In this document: positions 1 through 5,610 of the stretch, piece after piece
Layout of the letters: each line of letters opens with the position of its first letter
Numbering within the stretch: the stretch's first letter is position 1
Assembly: GCA_031551595.1 (NCBI GenBank)
Contig: JAVBNK010000043.1
Coordinates: 1-9,657 of the forward strand
Reading direction: 5' to 3'
Source of the DNA: JAVBOW01 sp031551595
GTDB lineage: Bacteria > Bacteroidota > Bacteroidia > Bacteroidales > Rikenellaceae
Length of the DNA stretch: 9,657 nt
Translations under genes and position numbers: made by a program
The notes under the pieces: model-generated
What the model was told of the DNA's origin: nothing
Seen by the model: the letters and a program-made list of their open reading frames with translations, nothing else
Database searches by the model: none

Positions 1-405
1 CATGACGATGCCGCGTGCGAGGCCCATGACCTGCTGCTGTGCGACGAGTTTCTCGCGCACTTCGGGGATCTGGCTGACGGGGCTGACCCATGAGCTGACC
101 TCGATGGACCGGATCTCATGCTCGACGTTTTCGCCGTTGAGGAGTATTTCGCTCCTGCCGGACGCGGGATTCACCCGGAATTCCATCCCGCACCGCGGGA
201 GCATGGCCACCAGCGCCGCCGTGTCGATTCCCCGGCCGGTGATCGCCCCTCCGCGCAGGGCGCACAGCGTCACCGCGCGGTACATCGCGCCGGTGTCGAT
301 GAACACATAGCCCAGGCGTGCGGCGATGGCGCGTGCGAACGTGCTTTTGCCGCAGGAGGAGAATCCGTCGACGGCGATGATGATCTTATTGCGGGAGGAT
401 TCCAT
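1..405 (-). CDS. cmk: Cytidylate kinase, N-terminal 135 residues (runs off left edge)
   Basis: Cytoplasmic enzyme that phosphorylates CMP and dCMP with ATP to the diphosphates, for RNA, DNA and CDP-lipid precursors. Read from the ATG at 405-403, the frame is open through codon 135 at base 1 with no stop, so the gene is cut by the window edge; the family is usually about 220-230 residues. Visible motifs are the nucleotide-binding P-loop GFSSCGKST (residues 14-22) and DTGAMYRA (37-44), a Cmk signature. The segment around residues 105-135 (the EVSSWVS, PEVR and QQQVMG stretches) also matches Cmk and leads into the missing catalytic part. The start codon lies inside the 3' end of the upstream LysE-type gene (20-base overlap), so the two are probably translated from one transcript. 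There is no obvious ribosome binding site, as is common in Bacteroidota. Identity is secure; only completeness is unknown. Confidence 0.94.
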   Translation of the reverse strand, partial: MESSRNKIIIAVDGFSSCGKSTFARAIAARLGYVFIDTGAMYRAVTLCALRGGAITGRGIDTAALVAMLPRCGMEFRVNPASGRSEILLNGENVEHEIRSIEVSSWVSPVSQIPEVREKLVAQQQVMGLARGIVM

Positions 406-1039
406 CGACAGGCGTTTTAAAGAACATGAGCAGGATGGTGGCCGCGCCGAGGGCGACGATGACGGCGCCCGAGATGCGGTTCATCCAGAGGATGTGGCGG
501 GGCCGGAATTTCTTGCGTACGAGGTTGACGGCGAACGTGAGGGTGAACCACCACAGCGCCGCCCCGACGAACACCCCGCCGATCAGGGGGATCGAGTCGA
601 GCAGGCTGATATCGGCCGAGCTGATGCCGAATGCGGCGAACAGGGCGACGAAAATGACGATGAATGCGGGGTTGGCAATGGTGATCAGGAAAAGTGAGAG
701 GTAGTCCTGCCAGAGGTTGGATTGTCCGGCGCGGTTGCGGCGGATCTGGACGACGGGGTTGGTGAACAGGAGTTTGGCGCCGACCAGGACGACGCACACG
801 CCGCCGATGGCCTTGATGATCATCATGTGGCTTTCGATGAACGACAGCACGACCGACAGCGAGAAGAAGGCCACGGATGCGAACACGAGGTCGGCGGTGG
901 CCGATCCGAGTCCGGACACGAATCCCGACTTATGGTTTTTGCTGAGGGTCCGCTGGATACAGAGCACGCCGATGGGTCCGAGCGGTATGGAAGCCGTCAG
1001 GCCGATGATGATGCCTCGTATGATAAGTTCCAACCACAT
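386..1039 (-). CDS. LysE-family small-molecule exporter
   Basis: Inner-membrane protein of 217 residues, the usual size for the LysE/RhtB amino-acid exporter superfamily, with about six hydrophobic segments (roughly residues 5-28, 38-65, 72-93, 113-138, 150-173, 188-207). Family hallmarks are the proline/glycine motif SIPLGPIG (17-24) in the first helix and IANP (121-124) in the middle of the protein. The substrate cannot be told from the sequence; amino acids or derivatives are typical of the family. I chose the ATG at 1039-1037 because the frame can be extended to 1114 only with 25 mostly polar residues that do not look like part of the family, while the chosen start is followed directly by the first helix. 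It is the first gene of a minus-strand pair with cmk, whose start it overlaps by 20 bases, and is divergent from lnt. Confidence 0.9.
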   Translation of the reverse strand: MWLELIIRGIIIGLTASIPLGPIGVLCIQRTLSKNHKSGFVSGLGSATADLVFASVAFFSLSVVLSFIESHMMIIKAIGGVCVVLVGAKLLFTNPVVQIRRNRAGQSNLWQDYLSLFLITIANPAFIVIFVALFAAFGISSADISLLDSIPLIGGVFVGAALWWFTLTFAVNLVRKKFRPRHILWMNRISGAVIVALGAATILLMFFKTPVDGILPQ

Positions 1040-1114
1040 AACGTGAACTGCGCTTGAGAGTCGGTGATAAGTTGTGGCTTGTCCGCACCGGATGCCGCGA
1101 ATCCTCAGGCACAT

Positions 1115-1178
1115 ATTCGCGTGAACGGTTTCTCCGGAACCCGTTTATTCGCGTGAGCGGTTTTCCCGGAACCCGTTT
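1115..1178. repeat. Tandem 32-bp direct repeat, two copies
   Basis: Two head-to-tail copies (1115-1146 and 1147-1178) match at 29 of 32 positions; the three differences are at 1125/1157, 1132/1164 and 1133/1165. Each unit begins ATTCGCGTGA and ends CCGGAACCCGTTT. Within a unit, the AACGG near the start can pair with CCGTT near the end, so each copy can form a small hairpin. The repeat lies in the intergenic region between the divergent LysE-type and lnt genes, upstream of both starts. The function is not evident. Confidence 0.8.
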
Positions 1179-1201
1179 CGTTGCAGACACCCCGCCCATA
1201 C

Positions 1202-1250
1202 CCTCCCCTGCCGGGGGAGGACTTTGCAAACGGACTGCGGGCCTGTTTGC
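1202..1250. repeat. Two adjacent inverted repeats upstream of lnt
   Basis: CCTCCCC (1202-1208) and GGGGAGG (1214-1220) form a perfect 7-bp stem with a 5-base loop. Just after it, GCAAACGG (1226-1233) and CCTGTTTGC (1242-1250) form an 8-bp stem with one bulged base. Neither is followed by a clear T tract, so an intrinsic terminator is not well supported. Interspersed palindromic repeats of this sort are common between genes in GC-rich Bacteroidota; whether this one is repeated elsewhere in the genome cannot be judged here. Confidence 0.5.
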
Positions 1251-1292
1251 GTAATATGGCCTGAAGAGGACTGCAAAAATAGCAAATTAATC

Positions 1293-1300
1293 TATCTTTG
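1293..1300 (+). promoter_or_regulatory. Probable -7 promoter element of lnt
   Basis: TATCTTTG matches the Bacteroidota -7 consensus TAnnTTTG and lies 18 bases before the ATG at 1319. No convincing TTTG -33 element is seen at the expected distance upstream, so only half of the promoter is supported. A transcript starting a few bases downstream would have a very short leader. The element overlaps the TTG at 1298 that could otherwise extend the lnt frame. Confidence 0.5.
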
Positions 1301-1318
1301 CCGCATAATCGGCGACAG

Positions 1319-2923
1319 ATGATGAAAAATGGCCTACTTCCGGGCGGCGGGCGCCTGCGGATCACGAACAGCGCGCTGGCGCTCATCTCTACATTGTTGC
1401 TCATTCCGGGCTGGCTTGGGGTGAGCGGGCTGCCGCTGCTGGCGGCGCTGGTTCCGCTGATGGTGGTCAGCGGACGCGCGGATGCTTCGCGGCGTGCGGC
1501 GTGGCGTGTTTTCGGCTGGGTCGCGCTCACGTTCGGCGCGTGGAGCGTGGCGACCACCTGGTGGATCGCCCATGCGGCGCTGATCGGGGCGGTCCTCTCT
1601 CCCGTGATCACGGTCGGACTGATGGGCGGTGCGTTCATGCTCTACCATTACGTGTCGAAACGCGCCCCGAGGGCATTGGCCTGCACCGTGCTGGCGACGG
1701 CATGGATCGCCGCCGAATACCTCTACACCACAGGGCAGGTGTCGTTCCCGTGGCTCACGCTGGGCAACGGCTTCGCATGGGATATCAAACTGGTGCAGTG
1801 GTACGACACGACGGGTGTTTTCGGCGGATCGCTGTGGGTGTTGCTCTGCAATATATTGATTTACGAGGCGGTGTGTGCCCGCCGTGCCCGCCGCTGGATC
1901 GCGGCCGGGGTGGTGGTCGTGCTGCCGATGGCGGTGTCGTTGTTCATATACTACACCTATCTCCCTTGGAAGGCTAAGATGGTCAAATCGACGGTCATCC
2001 AGCCCAACCTGGACCCCTACGAAGAAAAATTCGCGCTTTCGATGGATGAGCAGACCGCATTATTGCTCGACATGATCCGGCAGACGCCTTCGGACGCGGA
2101 TTACATCGTCACCCCCGAAACCTCGCTGCCCGAAATGATCCGCGAAGGCGAATTCCGTTTCTCGTCCACGCTGGCCGAGTTCCGGGGATTGGCGCGTTAT
2201 GAGTTTCCCAATACGCAATTTATTCTGGGTGCGACCACCATGCAGATCTATCCGGACGACCTTCGCACGGCGACCGCCCGCAACCGCAACGGCGTGTGGT
2301 TCGATGTCTATAATTCGGTGCTGGGGCTGGACACGACCGAGCATATCCAGGTGCGCCACAAGTCGATGCTGCTGGTGGGCGTCGAAAAAATACCCTACTA
2401 TAACCTGTTCAAACACATAGAATTCCTGGTGGTCGACATGGGCGGCATCACGGGACAGTTGGGTTGCGACCCGGAACCGTATATTTTCCGTGCGCAGAAC
2501 GGTCGCGTGAGCGGTGCGGGCGTATGCTGGGAGGGTGTTTTCGGGGCGTATATGGGCGGTTTCGTCAGGAAAGGCGCACAAATCCTGTTCATCGTCAGCA
2601 ACGACGGCTGGTGGGGCGACACGCAGGGCTACCGCCAGTTGTTCGCCTTGTCGCGCCTGCGTGCGGTGGAACTGCGGCGGAGCATCGCCCGCAGCGCCAA
2701 CACGGGCATCTCGGGGCTGATCACCGACCGCGGCGACGTGACTGAAAAAATGGGGTGGGACGTGCGCGGCACGGCGACGGGCCTCCTGCCGCTGAACGAC
2801 AAACTGACGTTCTACGTCCGTTACGGCGACTATATAGGCCGCATAGCGTCCTATGCATTCCTCCTGAGCGTGCTCTATTACGTCGCCTATCGCACCCGCC
2901 GCCGCAACCACCTGGTGGAATAG
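1319..2923 (+). CDS. lnt: Apolipoprotein N-acyltransferase
   Basis: Inner-membrane enzyme that transfers a fatty acid from a phospholipid to the free amino group of the lipid-modified N-terminal cysteine of lipoproteins, the last step of lipoprotein maturation. From the ATG at 1319 it has 534 residues, normal for the family. Several hydrophobic segments fill about residues 17-211, a carbon-nitrogen hydrolase domain follows (about 222-495), and one C-terminal membrane helix ends it (about 505-523). The expected catalytic triad is present: Glu267 in TPETS, Lys348 in RHKSM and Cys403 in GVCWE. The conserved supporting Glu405 and the SNDGWWGD (427-434) and SANTG (459-463) motifs are also there. 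The frame extends to a TTG at 1298, but that codon lies within the putative -7 element; the tandem ATGs at 1319 and 1322 are better starts. Its sense strand is richer in G than those of the plus-strand genes after 3370. The LysM/M23 lipoprotein encoded at 7644 is a plausible substrate. Confidence 0.94.
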   Translation: MMKNGLLPGGGRLRITNSALALISTLLLIPGWLGVSGLPLLAALVPLMVVSGRADASRRAAWRVFGWVALTFGAWSVATTWWIAHAALIGAVLSPVITVGLMGGAFMLYHYVSKRAPRALACTVLATAWIAAEYLYTTGQVSFPWLTLGNGFAWDIKLVQWYDTTGVFGGSLWVLLCNILIYEAVCARRARRWIAAGVVVVLPMAVSLFIYYTYLPWKAKMVKSTVIQPNLDPYEEKFALSMDEQTALLLDMIRQTPSDADYIVTPETSLPEMIREGEFRFSSTLAEFRGLARYEFPNTQFILGATTMQIYPDDLRTATARNRNGVWFDVYNSVLGLDTTEHIQVRHKSMLLVGVEKIPYYNLFKHIEFLVVDMGGITGQLGCDPEPYIFRAQNGRVSGAGVCWEGVFGAYMGGFVRKGAQILFIVSNDGWWGDTQGYRQLFALSRLRAVELRRSIARSANTGISGLITDRGDVTEKMGWDVRGTATGLLPLNDKLTFYVRYGDYIGRIASYAFLLSVLYYVAYRTRRRNHLVE

Positions 2924-2995
2924 TTATTCCTCTTTTCCCCGGCCGTCCGGCGATCCGAAAGCAACGCATAGAAGTGATTCATACGATTCTCTACA

Positions 2996-3014
2996 AAGGG
3001 CAAGGATCGCCCTT
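2996..3014 (+). other. Hairpin at the start of the non-coding block
   Basis: AAGGGC (2996-3001) and GCCCTT (3009-3014) form a perfect 6-bp stem with a 7-base loop, 73 bases after the lnt stop. No T tract follows, so it is a weak terminator candidate. It may be the first element of the structured region that continues downstream. Confidence 0.45.
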
Positions 3015-3048
3015 ACTGCGCAAGGTCCGGGTTATGTATAGAATAAAC

Positions 3049-3230
3049 ACCCCTGTAGCAACCGACGCTGCGGGCGAGGGCAGAGGTCGCCTGCGAACTA
3101 TGCCGGGCTGCGGGGAGGAAACCCATGGACAGCATGGGTAACTGAAACTACGGGGTATGGCACGGTTGCCGCAGGCAACTGCCGACCGACGCCAGACCGG
3201 TCGCCATCAAACTTGTTTGAATGGCTGGGG
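3049..3230 (+). ncRNA. Candidate structured RNA of unknown class (multi-hairpin block)
   Basis: No credible reading frame crosses this stretch, but it holds a nested set of pairings. A long-range stem joins 3049-3058 to 3148-3156 (nine pairs, one bulged T at 3054). It encloses hairpins 3070-3077/3087-3094 (eight pairs including one G-T, 9-base loop) and 3121-3127/3133-3139 (seven perfect pairs, loop GACAG). Three more follow: 3164-3170/3174-3180 (seven pairs, loop GCA), 3183-3188/3198-3203 (six pairs, 9-base loop) and 3204-3211/3216-3224 (eight pairs, one bulged A, loop CTTG). Purine-rich single-stranded joints such as GGAGGAAA (3114-3121) and CTGAAA (3143-3148) separate the stems, as in functional RNAs. 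I compared it by eye with RNase P RNA, SRP RNA, tmRNA, and cobalamin and TPP riboswitches, and it fits none. It could be a free RNA, a leader of the phosphodiesterase gene at 3370, or a decayed mobile element such as an intron fragment. Strand and ends are inferred. Confidence 0.35.
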
Positions 3231-3243
3231 CGCGAAGGAGGAA

Positions 3244-3309
3244 AAGCCTGCAAGGCAGGCTTACATCCCGCGGCCCGCGCCTTCGGCGCGCTCCCGCAGC
3301 TGCGGGATG
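3244..3309. repeat. Perfect hairpin followed by two mutually exclusive palindromes
   Basis: AAGCCTGC (3244-3251) and GCAGGCTT (3255-3262) form a perfect 8-bp stem with loop AAG. Next, CATCCCGC (3264-3271) can pair with GCGGGATG (3302-3309), enclosing the hairpin CGCGCC/GGCGCG (3276-3281/3285-3290). Alternatively, the same 3' arm pairs locally in the perfect 16-base palindrome 3292-3307 (TCCCGCAG/CTGCGGGA). The two folds cannot coexist. The block ends 60 bases before the phosphodiesterase start, with no T tract after either fold. It resembles an interspersed palindromic repeat, but a switching leader structure cannot be excluded. Confidence 0.5.
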
Positions 3310-3369
3310 GAAATGCAAAACACAGTAAACTACAGGGAATTGAACCCTTAAAGATTAAAATAATACGGC

Positions 3370-4587
3370 ATGAAAAAACAATTCAACCTACTGATGGCGG
3401 CGCTGGCCGTGGTGACGCTGGCCGTACCGCGCAGCGCAGAGGCCAAACCCAAGAACAGGTATGTGGTCGTGCTGTCGCTCGACGGCTTCCGGTGGGACTA
3501 CGTCCAACTCGCCAAAACCCCCACCCTCGACTCGCTCAGGACCGCCGGCGCGACCGCCGAGGTCTACCCTTGTTTCCCCTCCAATACCTTCCCCAACCAC
3601 TACTCCATGGCCACCGGACTGCATCCCGACCACCACGGCATCGTGGCCAATACGTTCTATGACCGCCGCTCCGAACGGTGGTTCACCATCAACAACGACC
3701 AGGCCGTCCAGAACCCCGAGTTCTGGCGCGGCGAACCCATCTGGAACACCGCCGAGCGGCAGGGCGTGCGCGCGGCGACCTGCATGTGGGTGGGATGCCA
3801 GACCGCCATCGGCGGCCGGCAGGCCTCCGTGTGGAAAGGTTACGACGGCAACGTATCGTGCAAACAACGGGCCGACTGGGTGCTCGGCCAACTCACGAAA
3901 CCCGTCGATTCGATCCCCCGCCTGGTCATGTGGTACATCGAGGAACCCGATTACACCGCCCATGAGGCCGGAACCCGGTCGCAGCAAACCGTGCAAAGGG
4001 TACAGCAACTCGACAGCCTGCTCGCCTACTTCTTCCGCGAAGTGCGCCGTTCGCCCGTCTTCGCCGACATCGACTTCATCGTCACCTCCGACCACGGAAT
4101 GGCCGACCTGTCCGCGGACCGCGTCGTCAACCTTTACGGGATGCTCGACCAGGGCCGTATCCGCGACGTGATCAACAGCACTCCCCTGTATCTCGATCCC
4201 GAGCCCGCGTACACCGACGAGGCGTGCCGGATCATCAACGCCCAACCGCACCTGAAGGCCTTTAAACGCAGTGAAATCCCCGCGCAATACCATTACGGGA
4301 CCGATACGATGCGCATCATGCCCGTCGTGGTGCTGCCCGAGGTGGGATGGACCGTCGTCTGCCGGGAAAAACCGCTCCCCCCCATCGCCGCGAACCACGG
4401 GTTCGACCCGGCGGCACGCGACATGCACATGATCTTCTACGCCTCGGGGCCCGATTTCAAGCCCGGCTATGCACAGGAGCCGTTCCAGAACCTGAACCTG
4501 CATGCGATCATCGCCTACCTGCTCGGCATCGAACCCGCGCAACCGAACGACTGCGACATCAAACCCATGCGAAAAATGTTCAGATAA
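3370..4587 (+). CDS. Exported nucleotide pyrophosphatase/phosphodiesterase-type enzyme (alkaline phosphatase superfamily)
   Basis: Protein of 405 residues of the type I phosphodiesterase/nucleotide pyrophosphatase family, which hydrolyses phosphodiester or pyrophosphate bonds of nucleotides or related substrates with two divalent metals. A Sec signal peptide covers residues 1-25 (positive start, hydrophobic stretch, AEA before the cut), so it acts in the periplasm or outside. All expected active-site positions are visible: Asp38 in LSLDGF, the nucleophile Thr73 in SNTFPNHY, Asn94, Asp194 and His198 in EEPDYTAHEAG, Asp241-His242 in TSDHG, and His343 in AANHGFDP. An intact enzyme is therefore expected. 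The ATG at 3370 is placed by the signal peptide; the A/T-rich leader has no Shine-Dalgarno sequence. Its TAA shares a base with the ATG of the next gene, so the two are translationally linked. The physiological substrate cannot be read from the sequence. Confidence 0.93.
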   Translation: MKKQFNLLMAALAVVTLAVPRSAEAKPKNRYVVVLSLDGFRWDYVQLAKTPTLDSLRTAGATAEVYPCFPSNTFPNHYSMATGLHPDHHGIVANTFYDRRSERWFTINNDQAVQNPEFWRGEPIWNTAERQGVRAATCMWVGCQTAIGGRQASVWKGYDGNVSCKQRADWVLGQLTKPVDSIPRLVMWYIEEPDYTAHEAGTRSQQTVQRVQQLDSLLAYFFREVRRSPVFADIDFIVTSDHGMADLSADRVVNLYGMLDQGRIRDVINSTPLYLDPEPAYTDEACRIINAQPHLKAFKRSEIPAQYHYGTDTMRIMPVVVLPEVGWTVVCREKPLPPIAANHGFDPAARDMHMIFYASGPDFKPGYAQEPFQNLNLHAIIAYLLGIEPAQPNDCDIKPMRKMFR

Positions 4588-5510
4588 TGGTGCGACTCTC
4601 ATTCATCATCGCCACCTACAACCGTGCGGAAGGTATCGTCGCCACCCTCCGGACCCTCTGCCGGCAAACGCTTCCCAAAGAGTCGTTCGAGGTCTGCGTG
4701 ACCGACAACAACAGTTGCGACAATACAGCCCAATGCATCCGCCGGTTCGCCGAGGAGAATCCCGGAATGAACATCGTCTATGCGTTCGAGCAAAAACAGG
4801 GGCTCTCCCACGCCCGCAACTGCGCCATCAGGCACAGCAGTGGCGAGATTCTCGTGGTGGTGGACGACGACGAACTGATCGACCCCGCCCTGGCGCAGAC
4901 CTATCTCGACTTCTTCGACGCCCACCCTGCGGCCGCGGCGGCAGGCGGCGCCGTGGTGCCCCAATACGGCGTCGAACTGCCCGCATGGTTCTCACCCTAC
5001 ATCGACGAACTGATCTCGGGATCGTTCGACCTCGGGCCCAAGGTGAAACTTTTCGGCCCGGACCGCTATCCCCGCGGCGGGAACTTCGCCATACGGCGCC
5101 CGATGATCGAAAAATACGGCGATTTCAACGTATGCCTCGGGCGCAAAGGCGGCAGCGTCATCGGCGGCGAAGAAAAAGACCTGCTCGCACGGCTGCGTAA
5201 AGGCGGCGAAAAACTTTACTACGTCCCCGGAGCTGTCATCACCCACATCATCCCCGACGCCAAAGTCACCGACGAATACTTCAACCGGATCACCCGCATG
5301 GTCGGCGTGAGCGAACGCATCAGGACCTGCTCCATTTCCGGATGGGCCTACCTCAAACGCATCGCCGTCGAAATCCTCAAGTGGGGTGCGACGCTCCTGC
5401 TGGCCTTCGGATACACCCTCAAAGGGGCCCCGGCCAAAGCGGAATACCTCGTCCGTATGCGCTGGAACATCTCCCGCGGACTCCTTGGATTCTCCAGGCC
5501 GGATAATTAA
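4587..5510 (+). CDS. Family 2 glycosyltransferase
   Basis: Protein of 307 residues with a GT-A fold, expected to transfer a sugar from a nucleotide-sugar donor to a cell-surface glycan or lipid acceptor on the cytoplasmic face of the membrane. The N-terminus LSFIIATYNR (4-13) is the usual first strand. The segment Q71-G72-L73 with HARN (75-78) precedes the metal-binding acidic motif VVDDDE (91-96). GGNFAIRR (164-171) and GGEEKDL (193-199) are the expected acceptor-side and catalytic-base regions. A hydrophobic stretch at about 262-276 could sit in the membrane. The frame is open upstream to 4347, but the ATG at 4587 begins the fold directly and overlaps the previous stop by one base, so it is the clear start. 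Donor and acceptor are unknown. The stop codon lies inside a long hairpin (5504-5543). Confidence 0.93.
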   Translation: MVRLSFIIATYNRAEGIVATLRTLCRQTLPKESFEVCVTDNNSCDNTAQCIRRFAEENPGMNIVYAFEQKQGLSHARNCAIRHSSGEILVVVDDDELIDPALAQTYLDFFDAHPAAAAAGGAVVPQYGVELPAWFSPYIDELISGSFDLGPKVKLFGPDRYPRGGNFAIRRPMIEKYGDFNVCLGRKGGSVIGGEEKDLLARLRKGGEKLYYVPGAVITHIIPDAKVTDEYFNRITRMVGVSERIRTCSISGWAYLKRIAVEILKWGATLLLAFGYTLKGAPAKAEYLVRMRWNISRGLLGFSRPDN

Positions 5511-5543
5511 CGTGAGTCGCTTAAGAGCGACTCGCGTTAATTA
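5504..5543. repeat. 18-bp inverted repeat with 4-base loop over the end of the glycosyltransferase gene
   Basis: The arms 5504-5521 and 5526-5543 are complementary at all 18 positions if T5513-G5534 is counted as a wobble; the loop is TAAG. The outer half of each arm is A/T-rich (TAATTAACG and its complement), the inner half is GAGTCGCT and its complement. It contains the stop codon at 5508-5510. Placed between convergent genes, it could end transcription or protect RNA 3' ends in either direction, but no T tract follows. A protein-binding site is also possible. Confidence 0.75.
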
Positions 5544-5558
5544 ACGGGCCCCCATATG

Positions 5559-5600
5559 AATATTCCCTGCTCTTTCTTCTGGGAAGGAGCAGGGAATATT
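5559..5600. terminator. Probable bidirectional terminator between convergent genes
   Basis: A perfect 14-bp inverted repeat joins 5559-5572 to 5587-5600 around a 14-base loop, in which CTTC (5576-5579) and GAAG (5583-5586) can pair further. The stem has a GC-rich core and A/T-rich ends (AATATT), so on either strand the hairpin finishes with a T-rich segment. It lies 48 bases after the glycosyltransferase stop and 10 bases from the stop of the convergent LuxE-like gene, the right position to end both transcripts. Confidence 0.7.
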
Positions 5601-5610
5601 TATGTAAATT

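Noticed and set aside
1202..1220. Intrinsic terminator for a transcript between the LysE-type gene and lnt.
   Set aside because: No gene ends here on either strand and no T tract follows the stem.
3025..3051. A dif-like arrangement around the central TGTATA (3033-3038).
   Set aside because: The flanking arms end GTTA and GAAT rather than the inner ATAA/TTAT pattern of XerC/XerD sites, so the match is only in the spacer.
2755..3141. An open frame continuing from within lnt into the non-coding block.
   Set aside because: It is an out-of-frame shadow of lnt, and its tail has low-complexity, non-protein-like composition crossing the hairpins.
3049..3230. RNase P RNA, SRP RNA, tmRNA, or a cobalamin or TPP riboswitch.
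   Set aside because: The block contains GGAGGAAA and GGGTAAC stretches that recall RNase P, but the invariant AAAGTCCGG core and its 3' partner are absent; the conserved boxes of the other families are also missing.
3334..3348. On the minus strand this reads like a tRNA T-arm (AGGG, loop TTCAATT, CCCT).
   Set aside because: No D-arm, anticodon arm or acceptor stem and no CCA end accompany it; a 4-bp stem of this form can arise by chance.
3388..4602. A 404-codon open frame antisense to the phosphodiesterase gene.
   Set aside because: It is a GC-driven shadow: the sense strand has a signal peptide and a complete set of active-site motifs, while the antisense product shows no recognisable domain.
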